Source of the DNA: Paracoccaceae bacterium
GTDB lineage: Bacteria; Pseudomonadota; Alphaproteobacteria; Rhodobacterales; Rhodobacteraceae
Assembly (NCBI GenBank): GCA_023254015.1
Contig: JALQYS010000222.1
Location: 1-5,000 of the forward strand
Reading direction: 5' to 3'
Length of the DNA: 5,000 bases
A program made the translations under genes and the position numbers. Within the stretch, counting starts at the first letter, position 1; the number at the start of each line of letters is the position of its first letter. Under the pieces are notes generated by a model, which saw only the letters and a list, made by a program, of their open reading frames with translations, was not told the origin of the DNA and did not search any database. Shown here piece after piece: positions 1 to 5,000 of the stretch.

Positions 1-1811
1 TGCTGGGCGTTGCGGTCATAGCCTGCAAAGGCCCCCAACTCGCGCGCCATTTCGGCGCTGGTGGCATAGGTCACGCCGGTCATCAGGGCGGTCAGCGCGC
101 CGCAAAGGGCGCGGCCTTCAACCGAGTCATAGCCCAGACCCATGTTCATCAACAGCCCGCCGATATTGGCATAGCCCAGACCAAGGGTGCGGAAGTCGTA
201 GGACAGTTGTGCAATTTCCTTCGACGGGAATTGCGCCATCATCACCGAGATTTCCAAGGTGACCGTCCACAGACGCGAAGCGTGGATATAGCCTTCGGCG
301 TCGAACTTGCCGTTGTTAAAGAAGGTCAACAGGTTCATCGACGCCAAATTGCAGGCGGTGTCGTCCAGGAACATGTATTCCGAACAGGGGTTCGAGCCAC
401 GGATCGGGCCATCGGCCGGGCAGGTGTGCCAAGCGTTCACGGTGTCGTGGAACTGGATGCCGGGGTCGGCACAGGCCCAGGCGGCATGGCCGATCTGATC
501 CCACAGCTCGCGGGCCGAAACGGTTTTCGCCACCTTGCCGTCGGTGCGGCGGATCAACTCCCAGGGCTTGTCCTCTTTCACCGCCTTGAGGAAGGCATCG
601 GTGACACGCACCGAGTTGTTCGAGTTCTGGCCCGAAACGGTGATATAGGCCTCGGAATCCCAGTCGGTGTCATAGGTGGGGAATTCGATGCTGTCGAAGC
701 CCTGGCGGGCGTATTGCAGCACGCGGTTGGTATAGGTGTCGGGGATCATCGCCTTCTTGGCGCCCTTGATCGCCGCCTTAAGCGCGGGGTTCTTTGCCGG
801 ATCCACCGCATCCTCGGTGGAGCCGTCCCACTGGCGGATGGCCGAGAAGATCTCGTTCAGCTTCTGCTCGTGCATCTTCGAGCCGGCGACGAGGCTGGCC
901 ACCTTCTGCTCTTCGATGACTTTCCAGTTGATGAATTGTGCGACATCGGGGTGATCCATATCGCAGATCACCATCTTGGCCGCGCGCCGCGTGGTGCCGC
1001 CCGACTTGATCGCGCCCGCCGCGCGGTCGCCGATCTTCAGGAAGCCCATCAGGCCGCTGGACTTGCCGCCGCCCGACAGTTTTTCGCCTTCGCCGCGCAG
1101 GGACGAAAAGTTGGTGCCGGTGCCAGAGCCGTATTTGAACAGCCGCGCCTCACGCACCCACAGGTCCATGATACCGCCTTCGTTCACCAGATCATCGCTG
1201 ACCGACTGGATGAAGCAGGCATGCGGCTGCGGGTGTTCATAGGCCGACTCCGACTTGGTCAGAACGCCGGTCTTGTGGTCGACGTAGAAATGCCCCTGGC
1301 TCGGGCCGTCGATGCCATAGGCCCAGTGCAGGCCGGTGTTGAACCACTGCGGGCTGTTCGGCGCGGCCATCTGATTGGCCAGCATGAAGCGCATCTCGTC
1401 GTAATAGGCCTTGGCATCGGCCTCGGTGCTGAAATAGCCCCCCTTCCAGCCCCAATAGGCCCAGGCGCCAGCCAGACGGTCGAACACTTGCCGGGCGCTG
1501 GTTTCGCCGACCTTGCGCTCATCCTCGGGCAGGGCCGCCAGCGCCTCTTCGTCAGGAACCGAGCGCCACAGGAATTCCGGCACGCCCTTTTCCTTGACGC
1601 GCTTCAGGCGGGCGGGGATGCCCGCCTTGCGGAAATATTTCTGCGCCAGAACGTCCGAGGCGACCTGGCTCCAGCCTTCGGGCACCTCGACCGCCTCGTT
1701 GCGGAACACCACCTTGCCATCGGGATTGCGGATCTCCGATGTGGTCAGCGTGAATGCCATGCTGCCATAGGCCCCGGCCTCTGCCGTGGTAAACTTGCGC
1801 TCGATCTTCAT
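1..1811 (-). CDS. nrdJ: Adenosylcobalamin-dependent class II ribonucleotide reductase, N-terminal half (runs off the left edge)
   Basis: Reduces ribonucleotides to deoxyribonucleotides in the cytoplasm. It uses adenosylcobalamin to make the thiyl radical, so it needs neither oxygen nor a separate radical subunit. 603 codons are visible, starting MKIERKFTTAEAG. Rhodobacterial NrdJ proteins are roughly 1,200 residues, so about half is here. Visible landmarks: M-A-A-P-N-S-P-Q-W-F-N at residues 148-158; A-C-F with C199, expected to be one of the redox-active cysteines; a glycine-rich G-S-G-T-G-T-N-F-S-S stretch at 228-237; S-G-Q-N-S-N-N-S-V-R at 393-402; and the active-site motif S-N-P-C-S-E at 473-478, giving N474, thiyl-radical C476 and E478. 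The C-terminal cysteines and any zinc-binding tail lie outside the window. The ATG at 1811 is preferred because GGAG sits 7 bases upstream and the protein begins like its relatives. No frameshift was seen. The reading frame is open to base 3; bases 1-2 are a partial codon. The upstream region carries NrdR-like operators, which fits an RNR gene. Confidence 0.96.
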   Translation of the reverse strand, partial: MKIERKFTTAEAGAYGSMAFTLTTSEIRNPDGKVVFRNEAVEVPEGWSQVASDVLAQKYFRKAGIPARLKRVKEKGVPEFLWRSVPDEEALAALPEDERKVGETSARQVFDRLAGAWAYWGWKGGYFSTEADAKAYYDEMRFMLANQMAAPNSPQWFNTGLHWAYGIDGPSQGHFYVDHKTGVLTKSESAYEHPQPHACFIQSVSDDLVNEGGIMDLWVREARLFKYGSGTGTNFSSLRGEGEKLSGGGKSSGLMGFLKIGDRAAGAIKSGGTTRRAAKMVICDMDHPDVAQFINWKVIEEQKVASLVAGSKMHEQKLNEIFSAIRQWDGSTEDAVDPAKNPALKAAIKGAKKAMIPDTYTNRVLQYARQGFDSIEFPTYDTDWDSEAYITVSGQNSNNSVRVTDAFLKAVKEDKPWELIRRTDGKVAKTVSARELWDQIGHAAWACADPGIQFHDTVNAWHTCPADGPIRGSNPCSEYMFLDDTACNLASMNLLTFFNNGKFDAEGYIHASRLWTVTLEISVMMAQFPSKEIAQLSYDFRTLGLGYANIGGLLMNMGLGYDSVEGRALCGALTALMTGVTYATSAEMARELGAFAGYDRNAQ

Positions 1812-1818
1812 GCCCCGT

Positions 1819-1822
1819 CTCC
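1819..1822 (-). promoter_or_regulatory. Ribosome binding site of nrdJ
   Basis: The minus strand reads GGAG seven bases before the ATG at 1811, normal Shine-Dalgarno spacing. It supports this start over other in-frame codons. Confidence 0.7.
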
Positions 1823-1902
1823 GTCCCGACCTGGCGGGGATTTGCCCCCTGCCGTTTGTGAATTCCCGCGCCGCTCTCCGGGCAGGACACAAGCAATCAG
1901 CG

Positions 1903-1928
1903 CCCTTGCCTTTCGCCTTTGGCAAGGG
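1903..1928 (-). other. Stem-loop in the nrdJ leader (8-bp perfect stem)
   Basis: In the minus-strand transcript CCCTTGCC (1928-1921) pairs perfectly with GGCAAGGG (1910-1903) around a 10-base loop, AAAGGCGAAA. It lies about 90-115 bases before the nrdJ start. There is no T-run after it, so it is not a standard terminator. It may be a leader structure or an mRNA-stability element. Confidence 0.5.
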
Positions 1929-1931
1929 TTT

Positions 1932-1952
1932 CGCGTCTCGTGGCAAGACGCG
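1932..1952 (-). other. Stem-loop in the nrdJ leader (7-bp perfect stem)
   Basis: CGCGTCT (1952-1946) pairs with AGACGCG (1938-1932) around the 7-base loop TGCCACG. It lies immediately 5' of the stem-loop at 1903-1928, so the early leader is two back-to-back hairpins. No known riboswitch class was recognised in it. Confidence 0.5.
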
Positions 1953-1981
1953 CGCTAAGACTGGTGACCTTCCGGCGCCGA

Positions 1982-1997
1982 ACACTAGGGATAGTGG
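1982..1997. promoter_or_regulatory. NrdR-box-like operator, promoter-proximal (overlaps nrdJ -10)
   Basis: The plus strand reads ACACTAGGGATAGTGG, matching 12 of 16 positions of the published NrdR box (ACACwAtATaTwGtgT) with both CAC...GTG half-sites intact. NrdR is the zinc-finger/ATP-cone repressor of ribonucleotide reductase genes. It acts when dATP is plentiful. The site covers the proposed -10 of nrdJ, so binding would block RNA polymerase. The central bases GGG depart from the usual AT-rich core. Confidence 0.6.
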
Positions 1998-2018
1998 TCT
2001 GGCGGGCGGCTTCGTCAA
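1991..2018 (-). promoter_or_regulatory. Candidate sigma-70-type promoter of nrdJ
   Basis: On the minus strand a good -35 element TTGACG (2018-2013) is followed after 16 bases by CACTAT (1996-1991), a weak -10 that keeps the key A, A and T positions. This predicts a transcript start near 1984 and a leader of about 170 bases before the nrdJ ATG. The -10 lies inside the NrdR-like palindrome at 1982-1997, as expected for a repressed promoter. The -35 is convincing and the -10 is not strong, so this is an inference from spacing and context. Confidence 0.45.
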
Positions 2019-2063
2019 ATTGTCGTAATTCCGCAGGGGGGGCAAATGGATTTTTAAGGATAC

Positions 2064-2079
2064 CCACAAGATTTTGTGC
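2064..2079. promoter_or_regulatory. NrdR-box-like operator, distal
   Basis: The plus strand reads CCACAAGATTTTGTGC, also 12 of 16 matches to the NrdR box, with a CACAA...TTGTG inverted repeat and an AT-rich centre. It lies 82 bp (about eight helical turns) upstream of the proximal box and about 250 bp from the nrdJ start. NrdR boxes usually occur in pairs, so finding two in front of an RNR gene makes each more believable. Confidence 0.6.
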
Positions 2080-2217
2080 TTGACGGATTTCCCCTATCTA
2101 CCCGTGGCGCGCGCCGGATGCGCCGCAAGAACCGCACGGCAGCTTCACGCGTCACATGAACCTGCCGCGATTCCCCAAGAAATCGGCCTGCTTCTGCGGC
2201 AAAGCCGCCCTGCCCGC

Positions 2218-3099
2218 TCAGGCCCGACGGTTGATCAGGATGATTCCCGTGGCCACCAGAACGAAGGCCACGATCAGCCCGGGCGTGACAGATTCGCCAT
2301 AGACCACCGCGCCCAGGAGAATCGCGAAGAGCGGCGTCAGAAAGGAAAACGAGGCCACCGTCGCCGTGGGATAGACCGACAACAGCCAGAGCCATCCGAT
2401 GAAGGCCCCCGTCACCACCACTGAGGCCTGGACGAACAGCCAGAACCAGTGGTTCGGCTCGACCTCGCGCAAGAGCGGGCCGAAGGCCGGGCTTACCGCC
2501 AGCAGAATCGGGGCAGAGACCGCCACCATCCAGAACAGCTGCGCCTCTGGCCCCGCCTCGCGCAGGCTGGTCTTGCGCGCCAGAAAGGCCGTGCCCGCCC
2601 AGCCAAAGGCCGAACCCAGCGCACAAAGATCGCCCACGAGACTGCCCGCCCGCGCCCCTTCGTCGTTGGGCAGAATCGCCCAGGCCGTGCCCAGAAAGGC
2701 AAGAAACAGCCCAAGCCCCTGCAGCGGGCGCAACCGCTCGCCGGGCAGGAAGAAATGCCCCAAGAGCCCCAGCCACACCGGCATCGAATAGAAGATGACC
2801 GAGGCCCGACCGACAAGCGTCAGGTCCAGCGCCAGGAAAAGACACAGGAACTCGGCCGCGAAGAGAACGCCGATCAACAGCCCCGGCCCAAGATCGCTGC
2901 GCCGCAGCCGGCCGGTCAGGCCGCGCCAGCGCAGAAAGCCCCAGACGAACACCACCGCCAGGGCCGAGCGCAATCCGGCAAAGAACACCGGCTGCAACCC
3001 CGCGTTCACATGCTTGACGACGATCTGGTTGACCGCCAGCACCAGCGCCACGGCAAGCAGCGATCCAAATCCCGCCGCATCCAGCCTGTCCTTGCGCAT
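2218..3099 (-). CDS. EamA/DMT-superfamily permease
   Basis: Inner-membrane transporter of the drug/metabolite (EamA, RhaT-like) family, 293 residues, the usual length. The sequence is strongly hydrophobic with about ten membrane helices in two homologous halves. The repeat is visible: A-S-V-I-F-Y-S-M-P...L-P-G-E-R at 99-121 mirrors A-S-F-S-F-L-T-P...V-Y-G-E-S at 249-270, the conserved helix 4 and 9 ends. A loop near 144-152 (N-D-E-G-A-R) separates the halves, and the protein ends in the basic tail N-R-R-A. The substrate cannot be read from sequence; family members move amino acids, purines, sugars or drugs. The start is placed at the ATG at 3099, behind a G-rich stretch. An in-frame TTG at 3123 would add eight residues but falls in the tail of the tig terminator and has no ribosome binding site. 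No separate promoter is obvious in the 22 bases between terminator and start. Confidence 0.9.
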   Translation of the reverse strand: MRKDRLDAAGFGSLLAVALVLAVNQIVVKHVNAGLQPVFFAGLRSALAVVFVWGFLRWRGLTGRLRRSDLGPGLLIGVLFAAEFLCLFLALDLTLVGRASVIFYSMPVWLGLLGHFFLPGERLRPLQGLGLFLAFLGTAWAILPNDEGARAGSLVGDLCALGSAFGWAGTAFLARKTSLREAGPEAQLFWMVAVSAPILLAVSPAFGPLLREVEPNHWFWLFVQASVVVTGAFIGWLWLLSVYPTATVASFSFLTPLFAILLGAVVYGESVTPGLIVAFVLVATGIILINRRA

Positions 3100-3121
3100 C
3101 CCCGCCCCCGACCTGAAAGAC

Positions 3122-3148
3122 AAAGGCCGCGCCCCAACAGGCGCGGCC
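3122..3148 (-). terminator. Intrinsic terminator after tig
   Basis: In the minus-strand transcript GGCCGCGCC (3148-3140) pairs perfectly with GGCGCGGCC (3133-3125) around a 6-base loop, giving a 9-bp all-GC stem followed by TTTGTCTTTC. It begins 25 bases after the tig stop. The stem is strong but the U-tract is short and interrupted, so some readthrough into the EamA gene is plausible. Confidence 0.7.
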
Positions 3149-3149
3149 C

Positions 3150-3170
3150 CGATTTTTCGTCGAAAAATCG
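3150..3170. repeat. Perfect 21-bp palindrome just after the tig stop
   Basis: CGATTTTTCG (3150-3159) and CGAAAAATCG (3161-3170) are exact inverted copies around one base. As RNA it folds to an 8-bp stem with a 5-base loop, directly upstream of the GC-rich terminator hairpin on the minus strand. It may be the first half of a double terminator, a 3'-end protector, or a protein site. Confidence 0.6.
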
Positions 3171-3173
3171 CGC

Positions 3174-4394
3174 TTACATCTCGTCCAGCGCTTCGACCAG
3201 CTTCTGCAGCTCGTCCTTCGAGATTTCCTTCTCGGTCACTTTGGCCCCGGCCACGATGTGATCGACAACCTTGTCCTCAAAAACCGGCGCGCGCAGCTGC
3301 TGCTGCATCTGGGCGTTCTTCTGCACGAATTCGAAGAAGGCACGCTCCTGCCCCGGATACTGGCGGGCGGCGGCTAGAACGGCCTGGGTCATCTCCGCAT
3401 CGGTGACGGTGACCTCGGCCTTGCGACCGACTTCAGCCAGAACCAGACCCAGACGCACGCGGCGCTCGGCCAGTTTCTTGTGCTCGTCCGTCGGCTCGAC
3501 CGAGCCGTGGTTGTGATCGTGCACCTCGGGGTGCTCTTCATGCCACAGCTGGTGGGCGATCTGGGCGGCCTCGGCGTCAACCAGGGCTGCGGGCAGCTCG
3601 AACTTCACCTGCGCGTCCAGCTGGTCCAGAAGCGACCGCTTCAGCACTGCACGGGCAGCGCCCTTGTATTCGGATTCCAGACGCTCGGCGATCTGGCCTT
3701 TCAGCGCGGCAAGATCCTCGGCACCGAATTTCTTGGCCAGCTCATCGTCGATCTCGGCTTCCTTCGGCTCGCGCACTTCCTTGATGGTGCACTCGAACAC
3801 GGCGGCCTTGCCGGCCAGATGGGCTGCGCCATAATTCTCCGGGAAGGACACTTCGACCTTCACCTCTTCGCCGGTCTTGAAGCCGATGAGCTGATCTTCA
3901 AAGCCCGGGATGAAGGAGTTGGAGCCAAGGACCAGCGGATAATCCTCGCCCGCGCCGCCTTCGAAATACTCGCCATCGACCGATCCCTTGAAGTCGATCA
4001 CAACCTGATCGCCCTTCTTGGACTTCTGGGCCTTCTTCTTGGCTTCAAAGCTCTGGGCCGAGGACGCCAGATTCTTGAGCGCCTCTTCCACGGCGGCCTC
4101 GTCGGCCTTGACGGTCAGACGTTCCAGCGAGATGGCAGCGGCGTCGACTTCCGGGATCGGGGGCAGGCATTCATAGGACATCTCGACGACGACATCCTGA
4201 CCTTCTTTCCAGGTCTCGCCGTCCACCATCTTGACTTCGGGCTGCAGCGCCGGGCGGTCACCGGTCTTTTCGAAATGCTCTTTCATCGCGCCGTCGATGG
4301 CGTCCTGCATGGCATCGCCCAGAAGGCGCTGACCGAACTGCTTTTTCAGGATCGCCAGCGAGGCGGTGTCGGGATAATAGTGCAGAACATACAT
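3174..4394 (-). CDS. tig: Trigger factor with its N-terminus replaced by a glutathione S-transferase-like start
   Basis: Trigger factor is the ribosome-bound chaperone and prolyl isomerase that meets nascent chains at the exit tunnel. The gene encodes 406 residues; rhodobacterial trigger factors are about 440-450. From I-L-K-K-Q-F-G-Q at 15-22 onward everything matches the family: the remaining N-domain to about 92, the FKBP-type isomerase domain at roughly 127-207 (K-G-D-Q-V-V-I-D-F-K-G at 127-137, S-F-I-P-G-F-E at 160-166), then the helical C-terminal substrate-binding arms to the end, with a His/Glu-rich loop at 285-297. Residues 1-14 (MYVLHYYPDTASLA) instead resemble the first beta strand of a GST. 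The usual 50 or so opening residues, including the ribosome-docking G-F-R-x-G-K-x-P loop, are absent. The ATG at 4394 has a good GGAG eight bases upstream. The frame stays open to 4784, but that extension overlaps mntH and is not coding. Isomerase and holdase activity could survive; ribosome binding should be lost. The trigger factor identity is certain. Whether this is a working gene, a decayed one or a sequence artefact is open. Confidence 0.85.
   Translation of the reverse strand: MYVLHYYPDTASLAILKKQFGQRLLGDAMQDAIDGAMKEHFEKTGDRPALQPEVKMVDGETWKEGQDVVVEMSYECLPPIPEVDAAAISLERLTVKADEAAVEEALKNLASSAQSFEAKKKAQKSKKGDQVVIDFKGSVDGEYFEGGAGEDYPLVLGSNSFIPGFEDQLIGFKTGEEVKVEVSFPENYGAAHLAGKAAVFECTIKEVREPKEAEIDDELAKKFGAEDLAALKGQIAERLESEYKGAARAVLKRSLLDQLDAQVKFELPAALVDAEAAQIAHQLWHEEHPEVHDHNHGSVEPTDEHKKLAERRVRLGLVLAEVGRKAEVTVTDAEMTQAVLAAARQYPGQERAFFEFVQKNAQMQQQLRAPVFEDKVVDHIVAGAKVTEKEISKDELQKLVEALDEM
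4345..4362 (-). other. Fusion junction between GST-like start and trigger factor body
   Basis: Codons 12-16 (S-L-A-I-L) mark where similarity switches from GST (first residues of the H-Y-x-P-D-x-A-S-L type) to trigger factor (normally V-P-x-A-x-L-K-K-Q-F-G). The bases CTGGCGATC fit both parents, so the exact breakpoint cannot be fixed. This short shared stretch is what microhomology-mediated deletion, or a template-switch artefact, would leave. Confidence 0.6.
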
Positions 4395-4402
4395 CGCAGA
4401 CG

Positions 4403-4408
4403 CTCCTT
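4403..4408 (-). promoter_or_regulatory. Ribosome binding site of the tig fusion gene
   Basis: AAGGAG on the minus strand, eight bases before the ATG at 4394. It decides the start: the fused reading frame has a proper initiation site of its own, presumably that of the former GST gene. Confidence 0.75.
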
Positions 4409-4453
4409 TTTGCGGCACTATGGCAGGGCCGTAGCGCTTTGGCTGGCAAAAAG
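4406..4453 (-). repeat. Inverted repeat in the mntH-tig gap that could cover the tig ribosome binding site
   Basis: CTTTTTGC (4453-4446) and GCAAAAAG (4413-4406) are exact 8-base inverted copies separated by 32 bases. The downstream arm overlaps the AAGGAG ribosome binding site. If transcribed, pairing could partly mask it. The stem is AT-rich in its middle, so the effect may be weak. The rest of this 101-bp gap shows no convincing promoter or terminator. Confidence 0.35.
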
Positions 4454-4495
4454 CGACGTTCCGGGGGCTGGGGCGGCGTTCTTGCCGCTTCGGAC

Positions 4496-5000
4496 TTAGC
4501 CGCCCAGCCCGGCAAAGTCCCACAAGAGCTTTAGGTTCAGCGCGACGATCACCGCGGCGATGACCCAAGACACCGCACCCAGCCACAGCGGGGCAACCAG
4601 CGCCCCCATCCGGGCGCGGCTGGTGGTGAACATCACCAAAGGCACCACGGCAAAGGACAGTTGCAGCGACAGAACCACTTGCGTCAGGATCAGCAGCCGT
4701 CCCGTGCCCGCGCTGCCATAAAGCAGGGTGACCCCCGCCGCGGGCAGAATGGCGATGGCGCGGGTAAAGAGGCGGCGCTGCCAAGGCGGCAGGCGCAGGC
4801 GCAAAAAGCCTTCCATCACGGCTTGGCCGGCAAGGGTGGCGGTGACGGTCGAATTCAACCCGCAGGCCAGCAAGGCAACGGCAAACAGCATCGGCGCCAC
4901 GGCCGCCCCCATCAAGGGGCCAAGCATCTGATGCGCCTGATCCAGTTCCGCCACCTCGCCCACGCCGCCCGCGTGGAAGGTTGCCGCTGCCACGATCAGG
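4496..5000 (-). CDS. mntH: NRAMP-family divalent metal (Mn2+/Fe2+) transporter, C-terminal part (runs off the right edge)
   Basis: Proton-coupled importer of Mn2+ and related metals in the inner membrane. The last 167 residues are visible, beginning L-I-V-A-A-A-T-F-H. The diagnostic stretch is G-L-N-S-T-V-T-A-T-L-A-G-Q-A-V-M-E-G-F at 47-65, the NRAMP signature (G-Q-S-S-T-I-T-G-T-x-A-G-Q type) after helix 8. It is followed by a basic loop (P-P-W-Q-R-R at 71-76) and three hydrophobic helices near 79-95, 101-125 and 133-158. The protein ends D-F-A-G-L-G-G. The metal-binding D-P-G-N and M-P-H motifs of helices 1 and 6 lie beyond the edge, so specificity for manganese is by family only. The stop is at 4498-4496, and 101 bp separate it from the next gene. 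Any Mur/Fur or MntR control would be upstream, outside the window. Bases 4999-4496 hold whole codons. Confidence 0.9.
   Translation of the reverse strand, partial: LIVAAATFHAGGVGEVAELDQAHQMLGPLMGAAVAPMLFAVALLACGLNSTVTATLAGQAVMEGFLRLRLPPWQRRLFTRAIAILPAAGVTLLYGSAGTGRLLILTQVVLSLQLSFAVVPLVMFTTSRARMGALVAPLWLGAVSWVIAAVIVALNLKLLWDFAGLGG

Larger units (their letters stand above)
1812..2217 (-). other. 406-bp intergenic and leader region upstream of nrdJ
   Basis: This is the longest stretch without a gene. From the nrdJ side outward it holds the ribosome binding site, a G-rich/C-rich imperfect hairpin (1833-1853, GGC-A-GGGG pairing with CCCC-GCC), two clear stem-loops (1903-1928 and 1932-1952), a candidate promoter with an NrdR-like box over its -10 element, and a second NrdR-like box at 2064-2079. 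The part next to the EamA gene stop (2100-2217) shows only short stems such as GCGGC-AAA-GCCGC at 2196-2208. These lack a T-run, so no convincing terminator for the EamA gene is visible. Reading frames across the region on either strand do not resemble known proteins. Confidence 0.7.

Noticed and set aside
207..1958. A 583-codon open frame on the plus strand
   Set aside because: It lies antisense to nrdJ over nearly its full length. Its translation has no recognisable domain and is rich in Arg, Ala, Gly and His, as expected from a GC-rich shadow frame. nrdJ on the other strand is unmistakable.
1869..1984. Cobalamin riboswitch in the nrdJ leader
   Set aside because: A B12-box-like segment (TGCCCGGAGAGCGGCG on the minus strand) matches 13 of 16 consensus positions, but the other conserved aptamer blocks are not recognisable and the predicted leader before it is only about 100 bases. 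Repression by B12 also makes little sense for a B12-dependent enzyme; such switches normally control the B12-independent isoenzyme.
2054..2845. A 263-codon minus-strand frame overlapping the EamA gene and the nrdJ upstream region
   Set aside because: It is a frame-shifted shadow of the EamA permease. The EamA frame shows membrane helices and the duplicated E-R/E-S motif, and this one shows nothing coherent.
3100..3123. TTG start at 3123 for the EamA permease
   Set aside because: The codon sits in the tail of the tig terminator and has no ribosome binding site. The ATG at 3099 gives a normal family N-terminus.
4395..4495. A promoter or terminator between mntH and tig
   Set aside because: TTGCCA and CATAGT elements exist but are 21 bases apart, too far for a standard promoter, and no stem followed by a T-run was found.
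3480..4499. A 339-codon open frame on the plus strand
   Set aside because: It is antisense to the trigger factor gene, with no family resemblance; the opposite strand encodes conserved protein.
4395..4784. Upstream in-frame extension of the trigger factor reading frame to 536 residues
   Set aside because: It overlaps the conserved mntH coding sequence in another frame, its translation is low-complexity and unlike trigger factor, and a good ribosome binding site marks the ATG at 4394. It does not contain the missing trigger factor N-terminus.

Overview
The window looks like chromosomal DNA from an alphaproteobacterium of the Rhodobacteraceae (Rhodobacter/Paracoccus-like). It is GC-rich, and four genes sit on the minus strand: a manganese transporter (mntH), trigger factor (tig), an EamA/DMT permease, and a B12-dependent class II ribonucleotide reductase (nrdJ). 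The protein sequences resemble rhodobacterial versions of these families. No tRNA, rRNA, CRISPR array or insertion sequence was seen.

Reading along the minus strand, from high to low coordinates: 5000-4496 is the C-terminal third of mntH. After a 101-bp gap comes a gene at 4394-3174 that encodes trigger factor, but with an abnormal beginning. Its first 12-14 residues (MYVLHYYPDTAS...) look like the start of a glutathione S-transferase. They join in frame to trigger factor at about its residue 50, so the ribosome-docking half of the N-terminal domain is missing. Two tandem hairpins follow the tig stop, one of them a likely intrinsic terminator. A ten-helix EamA-family permease occupies 3099-2218. 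A 406-bp intergenic region then carries a probable promoter, two NrdR-box-like operators and a hairpin-rich leader for nrdJ. nrdJ starts at 1811 and runs off the left edge with its first 603 residues, including the N-P-C-S-E active-site motif.

The genes do not form one pathway. mntH imports Mn2+, trigger factor folds nascent proteins, the EamA protein exports or imports an unknown small metabolite, and nrdJ makes deoxynucleotides. They look like same-strand neighbours in separate transcription units, although the EamA gene may depend on readthrough from tig.

The main point of interest is the GST/trigger-factor fusion. It is either a real in-frame deletion that swapped the tig start for that of a former upstream gst gene, or an assembly or sequencing chimera. 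The second is the paired NrdR-like operators at nrdJ, which have unusually wide spacing. I see no wholly new multigene system here.
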